Shown here piece by piece: positions 6,546-13,248 of a stretch of DNA of 13,248 nt. This DNA is from JBAVOR01 sp049692255. GTDB taxonomy: Bacteria; Babelota; Babeliae; Babelales; JACPOV01. The stretch spans positions 1 to 13,248 of the forward strand of contig JBAVOR010000018.1 in assembly GCA_049692255.1 (NCBI GenBank). Reading direction: 5' to 3'. Positions within the stretch are counted from its first letter, which is position 1. The number at the start of each line of letters is the position of its first letter. The notes beneath the pieces were generated by a model that was not told the DNA's origin, searched no databases, and saw only the letters and a list, made by a program, of their open reading frames with translations. Both the position numbers and the translations under genes were made by a program.

Positions 6546-7901
6546 CTACATGCCTGAGGGGAACGTTTCGGGCAATTCAGCTCGATCCCAGGCCACCGTT
6601 TTATCTAACGGCGTAAGTGCGGTAGTAGTATCAATATGAATTATTGCATCAAATTGCTCAGAAAGATGTGCATAAAAATAATGACTTTCGCGTTCTGTTT
6701 CCGGTATATACAGTACACCAATGGCACGTTCTAATCGTTTTTGATGTAACGCTTTATATAGTTCCTCATTCCATTTGCTGAGCAACAAAAATCGGGGTAT
6801 GCCCACCTGATGCAATAACGCCTCATAACTATCAGGCAATGCGACAAGTACTTGTCGGCGCTCAACGGGTCCCTCCCATGCACGGGCCGCAGAGACGGTT
6901 CCCGTATAGGTGGTAAAACCAATAGTAAACACACCAGTATCCCATTCTTGTTTTGCTAATTGACCAATGTTATGTTCACCAATTTGCGCCATTTGCGTGG
7001 CACGCGCATCACCAATATGCGAATTATGCGCCCATATAATTACTTTTGCATCTTGATCATAGCGTTGTTCAAACAGCTGACGAATGAGCGTAACTGTTTC
7101 CATCATATGATTATCACGTACGTTCCATGAATGTGCTGGATTGCCTTCAAAAATAGAACGATAATAATGTTCTGCATTTTTAACTACGCGTGCATTTTGT
7201 TCCATATATAGTTTTTCTTCCATCGAATTGAGTGCATCATATTTAAAAAAAGAAATGTCTTTTTTCATTAATGTTGTCAGTTGTTCTAATGCTTGCACAC
7301 GACAAGACGATTCTGGGTACACCGTGGCATAGTAACCGTACGCATGCGGATCATGGTGAAATAATTCGAAACATTGATACCGTTCACGCGCCCTTTGCGC
7401 TTCCTGTGTATCTAATTTTTCCAATGCCTCCACAACTATACGCATAGAACGATGAAGGCTATAAAGATCCATGCCATAAAAACCGACGGGAATTGCGGAC
7501 TCTGGCAATTGTGCATTATACTCATGCAACCATTGTACAAAAGATACCATCTCGTTGTTGCGCCACATCCATGCAGGAAATCGTTTAAAATCTTGCAAAC
7601 TTTCCACTGCTTGCTTGTTATCTTTGGATGCGGTTTTGTTATTAATGTATCGATTAACCGTATAGGCATCGGGCCAATCTCCTTCAATAATTACGCAACG
7701 GAACCCTTTTTGTGTTACTAATCGTTTGGTAATTGCAGCACGTTGCGCATAAAATTCCTGCGTACCATGCGTTGCTTCGCCAATCAATACTACCGATGCA
7801 TCACCAATTGTTTCAATTAATGCATCTTCTGCACGATTATTTTCAAAAGAAATGGCACATTGGCCAATAAGATTACGTATATGCGCATCATCCATAACCA
7901 T
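6546..7901 (-). CDS. Erythromycin-esterase family hydrolase (COG2312-like)
   Basis: The 451-residue cytoplasmic protein (no signal peptide) carries the erythromycin-esterase family motifs in order: G-E-A-T-H-G (41-46, with His45), I-E-G-D-W-P-D (72-78, with Glu73), G-M-D-L-Y-S-L (143-149), R-D-N-H-M (262-266), W-A-H-N-S-H-I-G-D (290-298) and E-R-A-I-G-V-L-Y (391-398). In characterised Ere enzymes the early histidine and glutamate are needed for lactone hydrolysis. Most chromosomal relatives have no proven macrolide activity, so the substrate here is open. The start at 7901 has AAGGAG (7909-7914) with 7-base spacing; the binding site lies in the last codons of the PRPP synthetase gene and the gap between the genes is 3 bases, so translation is probably coupled. 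It is the last gene of the phosphoribosyl operon. Confidence 0.9.
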   Translation of the reverse strand: MVMDDAHIRNLIGQCAISFENNRAEDALIETIGDASVVLIGEATHGTQEFYAQRAAITKRLVTQKGFRCVIIEGDWPDAYTVNRYINNKTASKDNKQAVESLQDFKRFPAWMWRNNEMVSFVQWLHEYNAQLPESAIPVGFYGMDLYSLHRSMRIVVEALEKLDTQEAQRARERYQCFELFHHDPHAYGYYATVYPESSCRVQALEQLTTLMKKDISFFKYDALNSMEEKLYMEQNARVVKNAEHYYRSIFEGNPAHSWNVRDNHMMETVTLIRQLFEQRYDQDAKVIIWAHNSHIGDARATQMAQIGEHNIGQLAKQEWDTGVFTIGFTTYTGTVSAARAWEGPVERRQVLVALPDSYEALLHQVGIPRFLLLSKWNEELYKALHQKRLERAIGVLYIPETERESHYFYAHLSEQFDAIIHIDTTTALTPLDKTVAWDRAELPETFPSGM

Positions 7902-7904
7902 TAA

Positions 7905-8768
7905 CTAACTCCTTAATTCAATAATTATTTTCTCTATAAAGGGGACTATATCAACAACTATTATTTTTTTACTGTTTTCTTGCTGTGGTAAGCTATTTGT
8001 TACATACAACGCATCAATTGCGGCACATGCTGCTATACGCTCACACGCATGATTGGTAAATACTCCATGCGTTACAAATACAGAAATGCTTTTCGCCCCG
8101 TGCTCTTTTAAAAATGTTGCCGCACCCATAATAGTATTGCCTGTTGCAATGATATCATCGACCAGCAATAGATTTTTACCACGCACCTCACCACTGATGC
8201 TAGTGATAACTACTTCTTCTTGCATAGGGCGTATTTTACTAATAAATACCGTTTCTAACGCACATGAATGAGCAACGCTGGAAGCGAGCATAACTGCGCC
8301 GGTATCAGGTGCAACAATAGTTGCTTGGCACCGTTGGGCAGCAGCACAAAAAAGCTCAAAAGGAATTTTATTGGTAAAATTGAACAGCTCGTGTAAATTT
8401 TGTGAATGGGCATGCACAATAACCATATTGGTGAGCGCAAAACTTTTTAATATTTGCGCAATAACGTGCGCTGCAAAACTTTCACCTAACGCGACGCGAT
8501 CTTGACGTGCATAGCCAAAATAAGTAAATAATACATAAATGCGTGCGTTGCTGCGATGTAACGCATCAAGTAAAAAGAAAAGTTCGAGCAGATTTTCGGC
8601 AGGTGCTTGCGTGGATGCTATAACACACACCGGAGTGCCGTCTGCAATGGGGTCAAGCAATTTGACATACAGTTCCCCATCACTAAATTTTTTAACGAGA
8701 ACCGCCCCACGCTTAAAAGGCAATCGTTGAACTAAGTAATCAGTATTACTCGTATTAAATAATAACAT
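7905..8768 (-). CDS. prs: Ribose-phosphate pyrophosphokinase (PRPP synthetase), short archaeal-like form
   Basis: The predicted enzyme makes PRPP from ribose 5-phosphate and ATP, the precursor for nucleotide, histidine and NAD synthesis and for base salvage. Visible motifs are F-S-D-G-E (28-32), Y-F-G-Y-A-R-Q-D-R (83-91), the catalytic-region H-A-H-S-Q (119-123), V-A-P-D-T-G (152-157), loop lysine S-K-I-R (177-180, Lys178) and the PRPP loop L-L-V-D-D-I-I-A-T-G-N-T (201-212). At 287 residues it is shorter than usual bacterial Prs (about 310-320) and nearer archaeal enzymes. The segment R-V-A-L-G-E-S (91-97) also resembles the archaeal G-E-P type. The aspartate of the usual D-L-H-A motif is replaced by His119. 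AAGGAG (8777-8782) lies 8 bases from the ATG. The PRTase gene is 21 bases upstream and the esterase gene 3 bases downstream. Confidence 0.88.
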   Translation of the reverse strand: MLLFNTSNTDYLVQRLPFKRGAVLVKKFSDGELYVKLLDPIADGTPVCVIASTQAPAENLLELFFLLDALHRSNARIYVLFTYFGYARQDRVALGESFAAHVIAQILKSFALTNMVIVHAHSQNLHELFNFTNKIPFELFCAAAQRCQATIVAPDTGAVMLASSVAHSCALETVFISKIRPMQEEVVITSISGEVRGKNLLLVDDIIATGNTIMGAATFLKEHGAKSISVFVTHGVFTNHACERIAACAAIDALYVTNSLPQQENSKKIIVVDIVPFIEKIIIELRS

Positions 8769-8789
8769 GCAACCCGCTCCTTTTCTGTC

Positions 8790-9428
8790 TCACCGTATTG
8801 TTGCCGCTTCATGCAATAGCTGTATAGCTTCCTTATCGCTCACCTGTTCGAACGATTCATAAAATTGCCCTACGCCATGAAACACTGGGGGCTCGTACAC
8901 ACAGGCAATACCATCAACATATCGTTCGAGATCTTCTAACGCATCGTGCGGGGCAACTGGAATGGCAAGAATAATTTTTAGCGGTTGTTCTTTTTTAATC
9001 AATTGAATGGTCAGCTCCATCGTTTGACCCGTTGCTATGCCATCGTCGGTAACAATTACTATCTTATGCGCAAGCGAAATAGGTTGTTGCGCGCCTTTAT
9101 AATCGTTATATCTTTTTTTGAGCATTTCACGAATAAGGGGAACCTGTTCATCCACATATTCCTTAAATATAGGGTCTTGTGCAAACTGCTCATGAATAGT
9201 GACCGCATCTAAACTTGCCGCGCCGATCGCATATTCAGGATTACCAGGAAAGCCGATTTTTTTGGTAAAAATAACATCTAATGGCGCGTGAAGCTCTTTA
9301 GCCAAAACAGTACCAATAGCCAAACCACCGCGGGGAATAGCAATAATAACAACATTGGGATTATTTTTATATTCAGCAAGCTGTGCTGCCAACTTTTGTG
9401 CAGCATCTGTTCTATCTTTAAATTTCAT
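8790..9428 (-). CDS. Predicted phosphoribosyltransferase (COG1926-like)
   Basis: The 212-residue type I phosphoribosyltransferase-fold protein has an N-terminal opening M-K-F-K-D-R-T-D-A typical of this family, I-P-R-G-G (31-35) and the PRPP-binding signature I-V-T-D-D-G-I-A-T-G-Q-T at about 125-136, with the acidic pair intact. The C-terminal part (E-P-P-V-F-H-G-V-G-Q-F-Y) also matches the family pattern as I remember it. The acceptor base or other substrate is not established. The ATG at 9428 is preferred over a GTG at 9437: AGAGG (9441-9437) gives 8-base spacing to the ATG and overlaps the GTG. It is the first gene of a three-gene operon with PRPP synthetase and the esterase-like protein, so its substrate PRPP would be made by its neighbour. 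Confidence 0.88.
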   Translation of the reverse strand: MKFKDRTDAAQKLAAQLAEYKNNPNVVIIAIPRGGLAIGTVLAKELHAPLDVIFTKKIGFPGNPEYAIGAASLDAVTIHEQFAQDPIFKEYVDEQVPLIREMLKKRYNDYKGAQQPISLAHKIVIVTDDGIATGQTMELTIQLIKKEQPLKIILAIPVAPHDALEDLERYVDGIACVYEPPVFHGVGQFYESFEQVSDKEAIQLLHEAATIR

Positions 9429-9457
9429 ATCAGGCACCTCTTTTTATTGATGCGCCC

Positions 9458-9487
9458 AGCATAAAAAATTTATTGGTGTTATTGCAA
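9458..9487 (-). promoter_or_regulatory. Candidate promoter for the PRTase-prs-esterase operon
   Basis: On the minus strand TTGCAA (9487-9482) and TATGCT (9463-9458) are 18 bases apart, ending about 30 bases before the ATG at 9428. Both boxes are partial matches to the sigma70 consensus. Confidence 0.4.
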
Positions 9488-9569
9488 GGATTCAATGTGC
9501 GCTGTTTTTCTTCTGGGTTACGGATTATTGCTGGGCTATTGGTCACTCAGCCATTGAATACCCGATCAT

Positions 9570-9628
9570 GATTAGATATTGTCACTTCATTAGGATTACG
9601 ATTATGGTGCTGATTACCAGAACGATTA
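9570..9628 (+). repeat. Phased GATTA motifs
   Basis: GATTA occurs at 9570, 9594, 9600, 9612 and 9624, all separated by multiples of 6 bases (24, 6, 12, 12); a further copy at 9523 is off this phase. The final hexamers read GATTAC, GATTAT, GGTGCT, GATTAC, CAGAAC, GATTAT. This could be a clustered binding site or chance low-complexity sequence upstream of the propeller gene. Confidence 0.4.
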
Positions 9629-9683
9629 TGAAAAATGGTACATCTACCCATCCCTTTCACTTTTCTTGTTTCATTCATTACCC

Positions 9684-9703
9684 TATAATAATGAGCATTA
9701 TTA
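9684..9703 (+). promoter_or_regulatory. -10 box with overlapping 18-bp palindrome (possible operator)
   Basis: A perfect TATAAT (9684-9689) lies about 50 bases upstream of the start at 9739, with only a weak -35 (TTTTCT at 9661-9666, 17-base spacing). Overlapping it is TAATAATGAGCATTATTA (9686-9703), with 8-bp inverted arms around AG. That is a plausible repressor site covering the -10 box and transcription start. Confidence 0.4.
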
Positions 9704-9738
9704 CCATGGCAATCAATATTCGCTATAAAAAGGAGCCC

Positions 9739-10638
9739 ATGCTTTTTCTATGTATCATATTACTTTTAAATACCGCAAACATTCTTTTTGGCTCAGAATT
9801 ACTGGATGATTTTAAAAAAAGAATGCCATTCGTTAATCATGGTAGCTTCACATCACCGTTCATTATCAAACATCACGGTGAACAGCTTGGTAAAAAGCTA
9901 CACATCAATGAACATGGTAGCTTTATTCTCAGTAAAATTAATCTATCAACAACGGACGCGTATACAACGGAAAGCTATTTGTTTCGCGCAACTACTGATC
10001 AAGGATGGTTGACCACCTTAGCTGATTACTGGAATAGTAATCAATACGCTGAAAAAGCAGATTTGTTTGCTCTTTCGGAAGATGGTAAATGGCTTGCCTA
10101 TTTGACCATCCGCACAGATGAGCGGACGAAAAGTTATGAGCCGCTATACCTACATACCATAACATTCAATCGACTATCACAAGGAATCGTCAAAACATAC
10201 CCGCTTGCTACGATGGTAAATGAAAATGGCCTATTCACCGTTCAAAAAAACAGCTGTGGAGAAAGATCAGTTTCTAGCGCGCATCAAGAGCGGTATGAAT
10301 CATATCGTGCTACTGTTACTGATATGTATAACAAAGTTATGACTGCACTGGCAGTTTCCAACGATGGTGCTTGGGTTGCGCTCAGTAATAATAAAACAAT
10401 TTACCTAATCGATATGAATAAGGAAAAATACCATACCCTTGTTTCACTCCCTTACAGCAAAAGCATGGCGCAATCTAACGTCACTGTGACACTGGACGCC
10501 GTTACCGCTCTCAATTTCAATCCAGAGGGTACATGCCTTGGAGCTGCGCAATTAAACGCTGATAAGCAATCGTTACCTAATCAATCAAAAGACACATACA
10601 CACGCTTGATTATGCCGATAGAACACCACAAAAAATAG
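9739..10638 (+). CDS. Secreted beta-propeller-like (WD40-type) protein
   Basis: The 299-residue protein starts with a hydrophobic signal peptide (M-L-F-L-C-I-I-L-L-L, probable cleavage near residue 18). Three propeller-blade-like segments are visible: L-F-A-L-S-E-D-G-K-W-L-A-Y at 109-121, T-A-L-A-V-S-N-D-G-A-W-V-A at 202-214 and T-A-L-N-F-N-P-E-G-T-C-L-G-A at 256-269. Each has the S/N-x-D/E-G turn typical of WD40 or related repeats. Residues about 26-90 show no repeat. Three clear blades are too few for a closed propeller, so others are degenerate or the protein has lost blades; it ends shortly after the third. The start at 9739 follows AAGGAG (9730-9735), only 3 bases away, but uniquely gives a signal peptide at the N-terminus. 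It probably binds proteins outside the cytoplasm; the partner is unknown. Confidence 0.7.
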   Translation: MLFLCIILLLNTANILFGSELLDDFKKRMPFVNHGSFTSPFIIKHHGEQLGKKLHINEHGSFILSKINLSTTDAYTTESYLFRATTDQGWLTTLADYWNSNQYAEKADLFALSEDGKWLAYLTIRTDERTKSYEPLYLHTITFNRLSQGIVKTYPLATMVNENGLFTVQKNSCGERSVSSAHQERYESYRATVTDMYNKVMTALAVSNDGAWVALSNNKTIYLIDMNKEKYHTLVSLPYSKSMAQSNVTVTLDAVTALNFNPEGTCLGAAQLNADKQSLPNQSKDTYTRLIMPIEHHKK

Positions 10639-10645
10639 AACTTCA

Positions 10646-11626
10646 TTATTTAGGCAACTCTTGCACCACTTCTCGTGCCGCCTTATCGGTGCGCAACCCC
10701 TTGTAACGGGGAACACGTAATTTATTGCCTTTGGTCCACTGGGCAAATTCGAATTCGGCAACTAACACTGGCTTAACCCAATGAATACTGCGCATCGATT
10801 CTTCATATCCATCAAAGGGGCATGTTTTTATTTCCAATGATCGCAGTTTTTTGCCAAGCATTGTTAACGTTTCTTGGCTAAATCCCGTCCCCACCTTGCC
10901 AGCAAAGTGTAGTGAACCGTTCTTATAATACCCAACCAGCAATGCACCAAAATCGGTACGTGAGCGTTGCGGTTCTGTGTAGCCACCTATCACTAGCTCT
11001 TGTCCTATGCTGCACTTAAATTTAAGCCATGCACGGGATCGTTTACCTACATACCTACTATCTATTTTTTTTGCAATAAGGCCTTCCCAGCCCTGCTTGC
11101 ACGCTTTTTTTAAATAGTGCACACCTTGGCCAACTATGTGCTGCGTATATAACAACATATGATTATAGTGCAACAACGATTTAAGCAATGCTTTCCGTTC
11201 TATTAACGGCAACACACGCACATCCGCTCCATTAGTATACAGCACGTCAAAAATGCAATAAAAAACCGGTTCAGTGCGCACATGGTCCTCTATTTCCGCT
11301 AATTGATGCAAGTTAATACGAGATTGCAACAATTGAAAATCAGAAATCCCTTTATTATTGACAGCAATAATTTCACCATCAATAATAAAATTATCAGCCT
11401 TTTGTGCTGTTAATGCTTCCGCCAATTCAGGATATTCATCATTAATACTTTTGTTGTTGCGCGATACTAATGACACTGAACCATTTTTTTTTATTGCTAT
11501 GCACCGCTCTCCATCAAATTTCGGCTCATAAATCCAGGTATCACGAGAGAAATACTCCTTGGTGAGCGTCGCTAACATGGGCTTAACGGAGGTCGGTTGC
11601 GCCTTCTTTTGTGCTTTCGCGCACAT
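10646..11626 (-). CDS. Stand-alone LigD-type ATP-dependent DNA ligase
   Basis: The 326-residue enzyme seals DNA nicks using ATP. Motif I E-P-K-F-D-G-E-R (34-41) supplies the adenylated Lys36. Further motifs are I-I-D-G-E (81-85), F-D-V-L-Y (126-130), E-G-L-I-A-K (181-186) and W-L-K-F-K (200-204). The C-terminal OB-fold region ends with L-R-V-P-R-Y-K-G-L-R-T-D-K, characteristic of the ligase domain of bacterial LigD. The polymerase and phosphoesterase domains of full LigD are absent, and no Ku gene is in the window, so an end-joining role is possible but unproven. A short basic N-terminus (A-K-A-Q-K-K-A-Q) precedes the domain. Its binding site (AAAGAG, 11635-11640) lies in the end of the 114-residue gene, 2 bases upstream, indicating coupling. 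Confidence 0.93.
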   Translation of the reverse strand: MCAKAQKKAQPTSVKPMLATLTKEYFSRDTWIYEPKFDGERCIAIKKNGSVSLVSRNNKSINDEYPELAEALTAQKADNFIIDGEIIAVNNKGISDFQLLQSRINLHQLAEIEDHVRTEPVFYCIFDVLYTNGADVRVLPLIERKALLKSLLHYNHMLLYTQHIVGQGVHYLKKACKQGWEGLIAKKIDSRYVGKRSRAWLKFKCSIGQELVIGGYTEPQRSRTDFGALLVGYYKNGSLHFAGKVGTGFSQETLTMLGKKLRSLEIKTCPFDGYEESMRSIHWVKPVLVAEFEFAQWTKGNKLRVPRYKGLRTDKAAREVVQELPK

Positions 11627-11628
11627 TT

Positions 11629-11973
11629 TTATTTCTCTTTATCAACGAGCTCTAAAAGCTGCTTTGCCGCTTTTACAATCTCGTGATCACCATTTTTTTC
11701 TGCTTTTGCAATCGTGTCAACAAGCGCGGGGCGTTGCACCGTTTTAAGGTCCCCATACGGATACACATAATGCTCTTTTGCTTTGGTTGAATGCGCTTTG
11801 TCGGTACCCAAAAACCAGAGGCCATATTCTGCCATAGTATGGGCATTAATAAAACGTACTACCTCATCAGGCGTTGGTTGCTCTTCTTGCCAATTAGAAT
11901 CGAACGTGGTTGTTTCACCTGCAGTGATTAAGGTAACTGCATGATTAAACGCTGCTTGATTGAATGTTGCCAT
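11629..11973 (-). CDS. Small unknown protein coupled to the DNA ligase
   Basis: This is a 114-residue cytoplasmic protein with no signal peptide or membrane segment. The middle contains an aromatic, histidine-containing block (G-L-W-F-L-G at 51-56; K-E-H-Y-V-Y-P-Y-G-D-L at 66-76). The C-terminal third is a lysine- and alanine-rich helix (A-K-A-E-K-N-G-D-H-E-I-V-K-A-A-K). No family was named with confidence. The start has an excellent site, AAGGAG (11981-11986), with 7-base spacing. The stop codon lies 2 bases before the ligase ATG, and the ligase's binding site is within this gene, so the two are probably made together. A role linked to DNA ligation or repair is inferred from that arrangement only. 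Confidence 0.85.
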   Translation of the reverse strand: MATFNQAAFNHAVTLITAGETTTFDSNWQEEQPTPDEVVRFINAHTMAEYGLWFLGTDKAHSTKAKEHYVYPYGDLKTVQRPALVDTIAKAEKNGDHEIVKAAKQLLELVDKEK

Positions 11974-12004
11974 TAAGATACTCCTTCTTTTTTAAATACC
12001 ATTT

Positions 12005-12943
12005 TCAAAATTTCCATGCTACATAGCCAGCAAACGTAAAGATATCTGAGAAGTTTGAATGCGGTTGCGCCACTAAAAATTCAAAACCTACCTGAAGAAT
12101 AAATCGTTTCGTTGAAAGCCAGACCGATGGAGTAATAGCTATCGTATTTTCTTTACCGGCAGTGATAATTCCGTTAATTTTCGATTTTTGCATATACACC
12201 CCATCCATTTCTACCATGAGGGCAATAATGGATCCAAATGGATTGCCAAACTCTAGCTCTACTCCTGATTGATATACAAAGCGATTACCAATTTGCGTCG
12301 TTCGTCGCTTGATATGTCGTTTTGTAGGCATCAACGCACCGCCAGAAATAAAACAGTACCAATATTGTGCTTGAAACATAGCGGTCGCCCCCAACCCAAA
12401 GCCCGGCGCAGAAAAACCGGTAGGGGGCACTTTGAATGCAGAACCGGTTGGTAAGGTTAAACCAGTTAATGCGGTCATCTGTATTTCCCAAGTCAGTGTT
12501 GTTTTGTCATAGAATGCATACTCAAATTGTGCTGCGGTGATATCACCCATGCCCGTTGACGAATTGGGTAACTGAAAATTTTCAACAAAAAAGGGTATGG
12601 TTGCAAAATATGAAAAAGAATCGGTGATTCCATACAGTGGGCTTATGCTCACCGTGGTACTATCTCTATTATGCGCACGGTCACTATTGGTAGAAAAAAA
12701 TACCTGAAAATCGTGTTTGTCTACGATGTTCTGACCAATCGCAATTAAGGGCCCTATCTGCTGTGAAGCGGGTAATGCAAAGTTACCAATCTTTAATGGC
12801 TCAATTTTTTCCCTTTTACCTTTATCTGTTTTTCCACGCGCTTCATCATCGCTCGCCGCATCGCCAAATATATGGGGCATATGTATCAACATGGTGATAA
12901 AAAGCATATACAGCAAAGGCCTCATTAATGCGAACTTCATCAT
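12005..12943 (-). CDS. Predicted outer-membrane beta-barrel (transporter/MetA-like family)
   Basis: The 312-residue protein begins with a signal peptide (about 1-28), followed by a charged linker (D-D-E-A-R-G-K-T-D-K-G-K-R-E-K). From about residue 75 it shows alternating aromatic/hydrophobic strands typical of an outer-membrane barrel, ending in G-Y-V-A-W-K-F with the terminal phenylalanine used for barrel assembly. The motifs T-G-M-G-D-I (130-135) and G-L-T-L-P-T-G-S (161-168) recall the putative meta-pathway phenol-degradation/transporter family, although the substrate is unknown. Two ATGs (12943 and 12940) are possible and neither has a good ribosome binding site. With 6 bases between it and the ankyrin stop upstream, translation may be coupled. 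It indicates a Gram-negative envelope. Confidence 0.8.
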   Translation of the reverse strand: MMKFALMRPLLYMLFITMLIHMPHIFGDAASDDEARGKTDKGKREKIEPLKIGNFALPASQQIGPLIAIGQNIVDKHDFQVFFSTNSDRAHNRDSTTVSISPLYGITDSFSYFATIPFFVENFQLPNSSTGMGDITAAQFEYAFYDKTTLTWEIQMTALTGLTLPTGSAFKVPPTGFSAPGFGLGATAMFQAQYWYCFISGGALMPTKRHIKRRTTQIGNRFVYQSGVELEFGNPFGSIIALMVEMDGVYMQKSKINGIITAGKENTIAITPSVWLSTKRFILQVGFEFLVAQPHSNFSDIFTFAGYVAWKF

Positions 12944-12949
12944 TCTAAT

Positions 12950-13248
12950 TTATTCTTTTTTTCCTGCAATTACTTGCTCTAAATAAGCCGCTACAGATTC
13001 TTTTTTGCCTTCATACGCATACGCAATAGCTGTTTTTCCTTGCTTATCAACTCGGTGCACATCAGCGCCATTTTTAACTAAATATTTGACCATATCAAGA
13101 TTCCCTTTTTGTGCAGCAATCATGAGCGCCGTTTGTAATTGGGGTGTTTGCCAGTTGATATGCGCCCCGTGCCGCACGAGTGCATTGATCATATCATTAT
13201 TGCTATGCTGCGCAGCAACAATGAGTGCGGTAAGCCCATGATCATCAG
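12950..13248 (-). CDS. Ankyrin-repeat protein, 5' end outside the window (partial)
   Basis: The frame is open to the right edge. Upstream of an internal methionine at 13192 it reads D-D-H-G-L-T-A-L-I-V-A-A-Q-H-S-N-N-D, which is already ankyrin sequence, so the gene begins beyond the window. About three repeats are visible: G-L-T-A-L-I-V-A-A, then L-Q-T-A-L-M-I-A-A-Q-K-G-N, then G-K-T-A-I-A-Y-A-Y-E-G-K. These are separated by L-V-R-H-G-A-H-I-N and L-V-K-N-G-A-D-V-H turns. The tail, L-E-Q-V-I-A-G-K-K-E, closes the stack. Whether it has a signal peptide cannot be seen. Repeats use T-A-L rather than T-P-L-H, so it is not a recent copy of the ankyrin gene at 2962-3429. It precedes the beta-barrel gene by 6 bases. 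Confidence 0.85.
   Translation of the reverse strand, partial: DDHGLTALIVAAQHSNNDMINALVRHGAHINWQTPQLQTALMIAAQKGNLDMVKYLVKNGADVHRVDKQGKTAIAYAYEGKKESVAAYLEQVIAGKKE

Larger units (their letters stand above)
9429..9738. other. Divergent control region, about 300 bases
   Basis: No convincing gene is seen here. A plus-strand frame runs open from 9568 into the propeller gene, but its 57 codons before the signal peptide (rich in I, T, M, H) have no ribosome binding site at the first ATG and precede a normal signal peptide, so it is treated as leader. The region holds a promoter candidate for the phosphoribosyl operon (9458-9487, minus), phased GATTA motifs (9570-9628), and a TATAAT box with an overlapping palindrome (9684-9703, plus). 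Confidence 0.6.

Noticed and set aside
6546..7901. Macrolide resistance gene
   Set aside because: Family membership alone does not show macrolide esterase activity; most chromosomal relatives are uncharacterised and the context is phosphoribosyl metabolism.
9568..9738. N-terminal extension of the propeller protein
   Set aside because: The frame is open, but there is no ribosome binding site at the early ATGs, and the signal peptide starts at 9739 with AAGGAG just upstream.
10646..11626. Complete Ku/LigD end-joining system
   Set aside because: Only the ligase domain is present; no Ku, polymerase or phosphoesterase domain is encoded in the window.
12285..12491. 68-codon minus-strand frame inside the beta-barrel gene
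   Set aside because: It is an alternative frame of the barrel gene with no start signal; the barrel frame has a signal peptide and a proper C-terminus.

Overview
The window is moderately AT-rich, gene-dense bacterial DNA. It is probably from a Gram-negative, host-associated organism: one product is a predicted outer-membrane beta-barrel ending in an aromatic residue (W-K-F), many predicted proteins start with signal peptides, and two ankyrin-repeat genes are present. The mix of short secreted orphans, secreted ankyrin proteins and coiled-coil proteins recalls Candidatus Dependentiae (TM6) or similar intracellular lineages. That placement is an inference from gene style, not from a marker gene. 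No rRNA, tRNA, CRISPR array, transposase or phage gene was seen.

Layout. Positions 1-22 hold the first codons of a minus-strand gene that leaves the window. Positions 116-1682 (minus) hold a secreted, coiled-coil protein split into two overlapping frames, probably one frameshifted gene, with a strong promoter at 1722-1750. A secreted alpha/beta hydrolase follows (1867-2955, plus), converging on a four-repeat secreted ankyrin protein (2962-3429, minus). Next is a DrrAB-type ABC exporter (3502-5224, minus), then two secreted orphans on the plus strand (5399-5791 and 5854-6528). The second orphan starts inside a 15-bp perfect inverted repeat that brackets its ribosome binding site.

Positions 6546-9428 (minus) form a tight three-gene operon: a COG1926-type phosphoribosyltransferase, a short PRPP synthetase with archaeal-like features, and an erythromycin-esterase-family hydrolase. 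The two PRPP-motif proteins suggest shared ribose-5-phosphate/PRPP metabolism. The role of the esterase-like protein in it is unknown, and macrolide resistance is not implied.

A roughly 300-bp control region (9429-9738) separates this operon from a divergent secreted beta-propeller-like protein (9739-10638). It holds a TATAAT box overlapped by an 18-bp palindrome and a set of phased GATTA motifs. The last block, 10646-13248 (minus), reads in transcription order: an ankyrin protein cut by the window edge, an outer-membrane beta-barrel, a 114-residue unknown protein and a stand-alone LigD-type ATP-dependent DNA ligase, with gaps of 6, 31 and 2 bases.

The most interesting items are the PRTase/PRPP synthetase/esterase operon, the inverted repeat around the start at 5854, the unknown protein coupled to the ligase, and the split coiled-coil gene.
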